From NCBI GenBank assembly GCA_031552845.1, contig JAVBMC010000066.1, positions 1 through 41,185 of the forward strand: DNA of 41,185 bases. Reading direction: 5' to 3'. The notes beneath the pieces were generated by a model. It ran no database searches. It had not been told where the DNA came from and saw nothing but the letters and a program-made list of their open reading frames with translations. This stretch comes from JAVBMC01 sp031552845. GTDB lineage: Bacteria > Verrucomicrobiota > Kiritimatiellia > RFP12 > DVOR01. The first letter of the stretch is position 1; each line of letters begins with the position of its first letter. Positions 1-6,006 of this stretch are shown piece by piece. The position numbers and the translations under genes were made by a program.

Positions 1-1
1 T

Positions 2-445
2 GAAGCTGCAGATCTGATTACGGCGTGTGAAGCGTTTTTCAAACGCGAAGGGCATTACCCGCAAGCCATTCTGGCCGATAAAATCTTCCGCAACCGCACC
101 AATCTGAACTACTGTGCCCAGCGTGGCATCCGCCTAAGCGGTCCGCGCCTCGGACGGCCGCCGCAGACGGCCGATGCCGAAACGATCCGGCAGTCACTGG
201 CCGACAACTCCGCGCGCAACCTGATCGAAGGCAAATTCGGCCAATGCAAACGCCGTTTAGGCCTCGGACGCGTGATGGCCCGCCGTCAAGACTGCTCCGA
301 GACAGTCATCCACCTGACCATCCTTGCGGCCAACCTCATCCGATGGGAGCAAGAACGCCAGCGGCGTTCTCGTGTCTATTTTGTTTTACACATTTTTGAG
401 ATTAGCACGCAGGCCTATACCGGTGCATTACATGCTGCGGCCTAG
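2..445 (+). CDS. IS transposase, C-terminal part (IS5/IS1182-like DDE), cut by window edge
   Basis: The frame is open from the first base to a TAG at 443-445 and gives the last ~147 residues of a DDE transposase. The recognisable block is ADKIFRNRTNLNYC, then GIRLSGPRLGRPP, then NLIEGKFGQCKRRLGLGRVMAR and SETVIHLTILAANL. It is typical of IS5/IS1182-type transposases, and the E of IEGKFG is the likely third acidic catalytic residue. No frameshift or stop interrupts the visible part, so the element may be intact beyond the left edge. Its codon use is C-rich, unlike the G/T-rich gene at 845-1501 that follows. The exact IS family is a judgement from memory of family motifs. Confidence 0.85.
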   Translation, partial: EAADLITACEAFFKREGHYPQAILADKIFRNRTNLNYCAQRGIRLSGPRLGRPPQTADAETIRQSLADNSARNLIEGKFGQCKRRLGLGRVMARRQDCSETVIHLTILAANLIRWEQERQRRSRVYFVLHIFEISTQAYTGALHAAA

Positions 446-636
446 TTCCGCCACATTCAGCAGACCCTAGTTAATTGCGCGGTTTGGACAGCGGTTAAAT
501 CCGTGCAAAAGAGCTTCAAAACAGCCTTGAATTTAGCCTCCGAAAGGTGAGCTGACCCCAAATACTTGTTTTTCATGCGTCAATACTAGTCGAAATTGAG
601 TTTAAGTCAATCTAATCTAGGCATGAACCTAAAATA
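446..636. mobile_element. right end of the IS plus a possible second IS end
   Basis: This is non-coding sequence after the transposase stop. TTCAGCAGACCCTAGTTAA at 456-474 has the look of a terminal inverted repeat and lies ~10 bp after the stop, where an IS right end is expected. TGAGCTGACCCC at 548-559 resembles IS3-type termini. The partner ends are not in the window, so neither call can be verified, and no target-site duplication can be assigned. Nothing else is visible up to the palindrome array. Confidence 0.35.
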
Positions 637-720
637 AACCCGTCCGTCTCCAGAAGAAAACCTGCTCGGGTTTCAAAAAAAACCTGTCCGGGTTCCATTG
701 TAAAACCCGTACAGGTTTTC
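637..720. repeat. palindrome array A, ~22-bp pitch, four units
   Basis: Units are centred at about 644.5, 666.5, 688.5 and 711.5, giving steps of 22, 22 and 23 bp. The core is AAACCTGTNCGGGTTT and its inverse. Unit 3 (681-696) and unit 4 (703-720, AAAACCCGTACAGGTTTT) are also inverted copies of each other with one central mismatch, so 680-720 can fold into a ~16-bp hairpin. The first unit (637-652) is degenerate. The array sits between the IS end and the promoter at 782. See the arrays at 18593, 26488 and 36471, which share the pitch but not the sequence. Confidence 0.7.
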
Positions 721-781
721 TTTGAAACCGATACACCTCCCATATGGAACGGTGGCACGTTTGCCGTTGAAATGTTTGCGC

Positions 782-810
782 TTGCATTTAGTGCTGGAAA
801 GGGGTATCAT
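782..810 (+). promoter_or_regulatory. sigma70-like promoter for the 845 gene
   Basis: TTGCAT (782-787), a 17-bp spacer and TATCAT (805-810). The predicted start near 817 leaves a ~28-nt leader before the ATG at 845, which supports that start over the upstream in-frame ATG at 722. Confidence 0.55.
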
Positions 811-844
811 CTTTTTGTCGTATCGGGCGGGACGGAGAATAACT

Positions 845-1501
845 ATGAATGATGACTGCGCAAAGCTAAATTTTGCAAGGCGGGTGGCGTTGTGGTTCTG
901 TTATGTGGTTTATTGGTTGGGGATGCTGAGTGTGATTGCGCTTAGTGGGGCGCAAGCTAATTTTTCTCATGCGTATTATGATCTTGAGCATAGGTTTTTG
1001 GAGGGGCAGGCGGAGTGCGCGGCGCAGTTCCAAAGGTTTATTGAAGAGCAGTATGCGATTTTTGGGTTTGATTTGTGCCGAGTGTGGGCGGTGTGTTGTT
1101 TGTGGCTTATCATCTTGAAGATTATGGGAGGAGTGTCGCGTCTTTTTGCATGGCAGCGGATTGGGGCGTTTTTGAGTGCGGTGTATCTTTGGGCGACTCG
1201 ATGTGTGTTGTTGGGTGGCATGACCTATGTGGTGTGTGGGCAAATAGTGTCATGGCAGCGGGTTGAGGCGCTGCAGATCGCGCTGAGGAATTGCAATTAT
1301 CAACCGGTCGGGGAGATTGATGTGTTGATGAATGATATGGCGCGGACAGGGCCGATTTTGTTTGTGCTTCTGCTAATCTTGCTGGCGTTGCATTTTGTTG
1401 TCGTGTCGTGGTTGCGTAAAGGCAAAGGCAGGGACCGACGCGGTGCGGCGGTTTCGGCGAAACCTGCCCTACCTGCTGACGCACACACAAGAGAGAGGTA
1501 A
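845..1501 (+). CDS. orphan membrane protein, 218 aa, four predicted helices
   Basis: I do not recognise the family. The start at 845 is preceded by GGAG (834-837, 7-nt spacing) and by a promoter at 782-810. The frame is open upstream to an ATG at 722, but that would place the promoter inside the gene. Hydrophobic helices fall at roughly residues 14-35, 77-95, 105-130 and 165-190, with a hydrophilic segment at 38-72. This layout resembles the short-loop proteins of the 23-33 kb cluster without clear sequence identity. The last ~18 residues (AAVSAKPALPADAHTRER) are encoded by dispersed repeat R3, so the native C-terminus may have been replaced. Codon use is strongly G/T-rich, as in the DUF975-like cluster. 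Confidence 0.65.
   Translation: MNDDCAKLNFARRVALWFCYVVYWLGMLSVIALSGAQANFSHAYYDLEHRFLEGQAECAAQFQRFIEEQYAIFGFDLCRVWAVCCLWLIILKIMGGVSRLFAWQRIGAFLSAVYLWATRCVLLGGMTYVVCGQIVSWQRVEALQIALRNCNYQPVGEIDVLMNDMARTGPILFVLLLILLALHFVVVSWLRKGKGRDRRGAAVSAKPALPADAHTRER
1438..1487. repeat. dispersed repeat R3, inside the 3' end of the 845 gene
   Basis: It begins ACGCGGTGCGGCGGTTTCGG and continues through CCTGCCCTACCTGCTGACGC. Close copies lie at 26247-26306, 27893-27958, 29034-29100 and 34118-34164, all intergenic. This is the only copy that is translated. It contains the small hairpin GGTTTCG/CGAAACC. Confidence 0.8.
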
Positions 1502-1531
1502 ATGCCGGCGGGGACGCCGGCGCTCCCAGGA
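1502..1531. repeat. dispersed hairpin repeat R4, copy 1
   Basis: AATGCCGGCGGGGACGCCGG followed by CGCTCCCAGG. The arms GCCGGCG/CGCCGGC form a perfect 7-bp stem around a 4-nt loop. A second copy at 36586-36615 differs only in the loop and a few flanking bases. It starts at the stop codon of the 845 gene. Confidence 0.75.
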
Positions 1532-1545
1532 AGGGAGGCGGGTAT

Positions 1546-1579
1546 AAAAAAGGCACGGGGGTTAGCCCGTGCCTTTTTT
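1546..1579. terminator. bidirectional terminator, copy of the one at 8916
   Basis: AAAAAAGGCACGGG, a 6-nt loop, then CCCGTGCCTTTTTT. The A-tract before and T-tract after make it usable from both strands. It is identical to 8916-8949 and belongs to the duplicated segment that carries the oxidoreductase remnant. Confidence 0.85.
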
Positions 1580-1603
1580 GTTTTGTAACTTGCCTGCCGC
1601 AGG

Positions 1604-1663
1604 TTAGAAGGGGCGGTAGGTTTTGGTGATGTAGTGGTCGCCGCGGGTGACGTGTGGGGTCAT
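1604..1663 (-). pseudogene. remnant of a Gfo/Idh/MocA gene 3' end with internal deletion
   Basis: Read on the minus strand, this 20-codon frame gives MTPHVTRGDHYITKTYRPF. VTRGDHY and ITKTYR.F are two separate segments of the intact oxidoreductase at 8974-10329: VTRGDHY lies ~75 residues from its end, and ITKTYRSF is its last eight residues. In the remnant they are joined at the tyrosine codon and the reading frame is kept. The downstream sequence, including the terminator at 1546-1579, also matches the intact locus at 8916-8980. It is therefore a deleted duplicate or the scar of a lost paralogue. Confidence 0.7.
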
Positions 1664-1708
1664 GTATTACGTGCTCCTGAATGACAATGGATTCCTGTCT
1701 AGATTAGG

Positions 1709-1745
1709 TTGCAAAAACTCTAATATATTTTGCAAGAACTCTAAT
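1709..1745 (+). promoter_or_regulatory. two direct repeats abutting the -35 box, probable activator site
   Basis: TTGCAAAAACTCTAAT (1709-1724) and TTGCAAGAACTCTAAT (1730-1745) differ at one base. They start 21 bp apart, two helical turns, and the second runs into the -35 box of the next promoter. Same-face direct repeats placed here are typical of activator binding. Which regulator binds is not knowable from the window. Confidence 0.6.
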
Positions 1746-1774
1746 TGACTTTTAAGGAGAAAGTACGTTAGAAT
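1745..1774 (+). promoter_or_regulatory. sigma70-like promoter of the 1818-8766 operon
   Basis: TTGACT (1745-1750), an 18-bp spacer and TAGAAT (1769-1774). The start is expected near 1781, leaving a leader of ~37 nt before the ATG. Confidence 0.6.
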
Positions 1775-1817
1775 CTGAGCATACAGGGTGAACTAGGATA
1801 TAAACGGAGGAACGGTT

Positions 1818-4800
1818 ATGAATAAGCGTTTTCTGGGTGTTCCGCTTTTTGCGCTCCTGACGGTTTGTGCAGAAGCTGTTGTTTATCGGCCGGGGTTGAC
1901 GCAGGCAAAGTTTAATACGAATGCAGTGTCGTTTGGAACATTGACACCGGAAATCATGTCCAGTTCTACTGCCGATGTGGTTCCCGGTGCCGTGATGGCG
2001 AATGTGAAGGCAACGGAAAGCAACTATTCGACGCAAGGGTATACCAATGCGTTGTCGGGTTTGATTTGGACTTGGAATCACCGGTATACAACCTTTGGTT
2101 ATGCCGGCGAGATATTTGTAAACGCGGGCACGACCTATACATTTGGAGAACATATAGATGAGGGCGCGGCAGTCTATATTGCCGGAGAGCAGGTGCTGTC
2201 CAACGGCACCAGCAATGTATTTACGCAGTCAGGTTATCTGGCTGCGTCCACCGGATGGCTGCCCATCGAAATTTGCATCTGGGATGTCACCGGCAACAAG
2301 GGACCTTCCGGCGGAATATGGGGGGACGGCTTAGGTTTGGCCTACAATATCATAGATTTAAAGGTGCAAACACCGAAGGAGTCTTGGAGCCCGATCATTG
2401 ATGACGGTAGTATGACGTTCTTGCGGACAACGACGGATGAGATATTTGTGCGAGTCGGCAAGGTTTCTCTAGTGGGCGGTATTATGACTGTCAACGTCGT
2501 GACGGAATCGCCTCGTGCTGCTCGCCTGACTGTTTGGTTGAGTGATGCGAATGGCGGCGAAGATCCTGCTGCGTGGGGAAGTAATTCGCAGACCATGGAT
2601 ATTGCCGCGGGGAGCCAGTCCTATAGTTTGGATATCCCGACTGCCGGGCTTAGCGCACCGGAACCTTGGTGCGGCATCCGCTTGGAAAGCCTTGACGCCG
2701 AGGAAGTTTTTATTGAATGGGCGCGGCCATTTCAGTGTGGGGCGAGTCCTGTTGTTCAGCCTGTTATTGTCAATGAAGTTTTTTACACCAATGTTATCAC
2801 AACGGCTTGGCTGAATTACCTAGGGTTGGATGTAAACACGGCGGATGTTTTCCTAGAGCTGTCATTGACGGCCGATATGACGGATGTTTTTCGGACGGTT
2901 CAACTTGCTGAAGCCATTGCAGCGGCACCTGCTGAAATTGCCGGGTTCAACTTGGGTGAGCTTGAGCCTGCAACAACCTATTTCATCCGTGTCCGTGGAG
3001 AGGGGGATAATGGCGCCATCGGATTTTCGGATGTAACCTCCTTCACCACGTTGACGCCCTCAGCCCCTATGGGCGATTGCATGCTACGCAGTGTTGCACT
3101 GCGCAGCCTTGGCTTTGACTATCAGGTCACTGACTATGGGCTTGGCGCACAGGAATGCACCGAGGTTTGGGCGGAGATTGCGACGCTGGAAGATTTCTCG
3201 GATATGCAATCAACTTTGCTGGGGAGCGATATCAAAGGTGAGTTCCCTATCATTAACAGCTTTGTATTGCCGGATCTTCTGGCGGATACGCAGTACTTTG
3301 TGCGTGTGCGCTTCCGCAATCTTTGGGAGTTGGACATGCTCACAGACCCTATCGTGGTGTCGACATTTGCCCGCCCGTATGAGTTTTCAAATATTGGCGC
3401 AGTGAATGGCGTGAACGGGATGGACGTTTTCCTATCGCTCGTGCGGATTGATAGCGGGGTGGAATTGGATGTCGAATTGTTGCTGGATGATGTGTCGGTT
3501 CAGACGTGGACGCCTCTTACCTCAACACAGAAGCTGACGTTTAATCTCGGCACAGTGAGCGGTACGCATACGGTGCAGTATCGCATCAACGGCACCTTTG
3601 AAGAGGCAAGCTTGCCGGAGGAGATCCTGCAGCAAACGGTTTCCGGTGAATATAACACTTACACTGCCGGGACCGAAAACGATTTGTTTGATTTCCATTT
3701 TCGTCCGGGAGAGAGTGGACGGTTGCCGCCACCTATGGTGCCTGAACGTTTCTACCGCGTGACGAATCCGTCTGTGGCTGAGTTGCAGGCGGATGAATTG
3801 CATCTGACGGCTTTGGCACCTGGCGGTACGGGAATTGAGCTGTGGCAGAACACGTTTACCGGAGCCTATTTTGTTGCGCGGGGCAGCATGATAGTCGTGC
3901 CACCGGCGATTGGCAATGGTAAGGTCTTCCGTTTTAACGAGAGGACGAGAACCGGTGAAATGGCGTGGGAGGATGGTGTTAATTGGGAGTGTCTCTCCCA
4001 TTTGGGATACGCCGGATATCCGCAGAGTGCAGACGACATCGCTATGATCCTCATTACCAACCGCACTCCAACCATCCTTCAATTTGATACAGCGCAGTGT
4101 GCGCTTGGCGGAATGTACCTAGGGCATTTTGGCAGGGCAAATGCTTCCATTCTGTTTCAGAGCATGACGAATGCTGCAGGTGGATTTACCATGAGCCGCA
4201 CGGATGGTAAAGCGCCGTTTATTCAGGCTACCTGCGGCAACAGCAATGTGACAACCACGACATATTTTGGTTCGACGGACGAACCACTGCGATTGAACAT
4301 CAATCTGTCGCAAGGATTGACCGTGAATGGCGGGTTTTTAGGCGAAGAGCGGGGACCCAATTGGCAACAGGCTACTTTCATTTGGCGGGCAGTCACGGTG
4401 GATCTTCCAATGGGTACGATGCTGAAGGTCGTCGAAGGACAGCCCTATGAGGGGAAGAATCAAAACTCGAGATTTAGTTTTGACGCGACTTGTGCAATCC
4501 GTGGCGGAGGGCTTATTTGGAATGACTCAGCTTATGCGGTTAACCTTCAGGGGGATTGGAGTGGCTTTAGCGGGACCCTTCGTGATACGGGCTATGGGCA
4601 TGAATTCTATGATCGTAATGCGAACTTCCAGTTCTATTCCACTACAACGACAAACACAACTCTGGAGGTTCAAGGATTCGTTGCGCGATCGCTGATTAAT
4701 CAGGACATGGCCGGCTATTCTGCTGTTGGAATCAATCATGGCTGGAGCTCGCCGGATGAAAATCCGGGCGATCGTCTCCCAGGGGGTGGTATTGTGATGG

Positions 4801-5981
4801 AAGGCGGGCGTTTAGATGTCCGCGGCGAAGCCAAAGGAGGGTGGACGGCGCTGGTTCTTACCAATCATACACAATCGCTGACCATCGGCCGCGGGCTCTC
4901 CTTTATAACCGTTGATGCCTCGACTACAGTAGATAGGCCGACTAATACACTGATGGTGAGCGAGCTGAGGCATCCGGGCTACGGGACATTGCTTTTGAAT
5001 GAGTTGAGCATGCGTCAAGGTGGACTGCGCACCTATACAACCTTCGGCAACTGCACGGAGCATATGATTGGCGGTGGAGGAACTTATGACAGCGGAATCA
5101 ACTCCATTATTCCTTGGATTGTTTGCGGGTTGAACGTGAACAACAATACTTGGCAGTTCTCGACGATTGATGACACCGGCTGGGTTCGAACCAATTGCGT
5201 CTGGAAGGGCACACTAAACAACAATACTGAACCTTTGTTGAATCTCACGATTGATGGGACTTCGTTAGCCCTTTCCGGAGATATGACGGTCAACTCGTTG
5301 GCCTTGAATAATAATACGCACACCCGTCTTAAATCCATCACTCAATGCCTTGGCACCAATAGAACGTTAACGGTCACCAGTGGCGGTTTTCTTTTCATTA
5401 ACAATAACAGTCATTTCGGTCGGTATGACCTTCCTGCGGAAATGGCGGGCAGCTTAGTCTTTCCGCGAACAGCGTATATTCACGCAGTTGCTCCAGAGAG
5501 CAATCCTCATCAAATCGCGGCAAAGATAACTGCTCCAGATAGTTTGGTGTGTGGGTACCTTGGGGCATTATCGTTGATGAATGATCAGACTGGGATTCGT
5601 GGGAAGATCTATGTTAACAATGGTACGCTATTTCTCGGTTATCCGGATGGCAGCGTAGGCGTGCAGCTTGATTGCGATGTGCAGATCGTCGGCGGGGCTT
5701 CAAAGGTGTGCGTGATGAAAAGCGGTGCGCTTTCGCCGGAGAGAAACGTCATCTTCGAAGATGTCGCCGGATTTGCCGGCAAGCTGGAATTGCCGACAGG
5801 AGTCAACGAGTCCTGTCATATGCTTTTTGCCGGTGATCTGGAGAACTCATTGCCACGCGGCACGTATGGCGCAAGCGGCAGTGGTGCGGAGTTTATTGAT
5901 GATGTGCATTTCAGCGGAACGGGGATATTGACGGTCAACAGAGACACGATCATCAGACCGGTGATCATTCATATATTCTAA
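1818..5981 (+). CDS. large secreted beta-rich protein (PA14-like, FnIII-like, autotransporter-type strands), 1387 aa
   Basis: The start follows GGAGG at 1806-1810. Residues 1-21 form a signal peptide (MNKRFLGVPLFALLTVCAEA). Residues ~75-175 have a PA14-like pattern (AGEIFVNAGTTYTF, then EGAAVYIAGEQVL). About 310-415 and 416-518 are two fibronectin-III-like modules ending in TTYFIRVRG and TQYFVRVRF. From ~700 the protein becomes Gly/Asn/Thr-rich with an AWEDGVNWE block and short strands like the beta-strand repeats of autotransporter-associated proteins. It ends PRGTYGASGSGAEFIDDVHF, then SGTGILTV. No LPXTG, PEP-CTERM or terminal barrel is visible, so the attachment mode is unknown. The putative glycosidase follows 25 nt downstream in the same operon, suggesting a shared extracellular carbohydrate target. 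The domain names are pattern judgements. Confidence 0.75.
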   Translation: MNKRFLGVPLFALLTVCAEAVVYRPGLTQAKFNTNAVSFGTLTPEIMSSSTADVVPGAVMANVKATESNYSTQGYTNALSGLIWTWNHRYTTFGYAGEIFVNAGTTYTFGEHIDEGAAVYIAGEQVLSNGTSNVFTQSGYLAASTGWLPIEICIWDVTGNKGPSGGIWGDGLGLAYNIIDLKVQTPKESWSPIIDDGSMTFLRTTTDEIFVRVGKVSLVGGIMTVNVVTESPRAARLTVWLSDANGGEDPAAWGSNSQTMDIAAGSQSYSLDIPTAGLSAPEPWCGIRLESLDAEEVFIEWARPFQCGASPVVQPVIVNEVFYTNVITTAWLNYLGLDVNTADVFLELSLTADMTDVFRTVQLAEAIAAAPAEIAGFNLGELEPATTYFIRVRGEGDNGAIGFSDVTSFTTLTPSAPMGDCMLRSVALRSLGFDYQVTDYGLGAQECTEVWAEIATLEDFSDMQSTLLGSDIKGEFPIINSFVLPDLLADTQYFVRVRFRNLWELDMLTDPIVVSTFARPYEFSNIGAVNGVNGMDVFLSLVRIDSGVELDVELLLDDVSVQTWTPLTSTQKLTFNLGTVSGTHTVQYRINGTFEEASLPEEILQQTVSGEYNTYTAGTENDLFDFHFRPGESGRLPPPMVPERFYRVTNPSVAELQADELHLTALAPGGTGIELWQNTFTGAYFVARGSMIVVPPAIGNGKVFRFNERTRTGEMAWEDGVNWECLSHLGYAGYPQSADDIAMILITNRTPTILQFDTAQCALGGMYLGHFGRANASILFQSMTNAAGGFTMSRTDGKAPFIQATCGNSNVTTTTYFGSTDEPLRLNINLSQGLTVNGGFLGEERGPNWQQATFIWRAVTVDLPMGTMLKVVEGQPYEGKNQNSRFSFDATCAIRGGGLIWNDSAYAVNLQGDWSGFSGTLRDTGYGHEFYDRNANFQFYSTTTTNTTLEVQGFVARSLINQDMAGYSAVGINHGWSSPDENPGDRLPGGGIVMEGGRLDVRGEAKGGWTALVLTNHTQSLTIGRGLSFITVDASTTVDRPTNTLMVSELRHPGYGTLLLNELSMRQGGLRTYTTFGNCTEHMIGGGGTYDSGINSIIPWIVCGLNVNNNTWQFSTIDDTGWVRTNCVWKGTLNNNTEPLLNLTIDGTSLALSGDMTVNSLALNNNTHTRLKSITQCLGTNRTLTVTSGGFLFINNNSHFGRYDLPAEMAGSLVFPRTAYIHAVAPESNPHQIAAKITAPDSLVCGYLGALSLMNDQTGIRGKIYVNNGTLFLGYPDGSVGVQLDCDVQIVGGASKVCVMKSGALSPERNVIFEDVAGFAGKLELPTGVNESCHMLFAGDLENSLPRGTYGASGSGAEFIDDVHFSGTGILTVNRDTIIRPVIIHIF

Positions 5982-6006
5982 CAGATAAAAGGGAAGGCAA
6001 TAAAGT

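Noticed and set aside
680..720. Intrinsic terminator from the hairpin in array A
   Set aside because: The T-tract is part of the stem and no gene ends nearby; the hairpin is better explained as two inverted palindrome units.
722..844. N-terminal extension of the 845 gene to ATG 722
   Set aside because: The extension overlaps a good promoter (782-810), ATG 845 has GGAG at the right distance, and the extension is not hydrophobic or conserved-looking.
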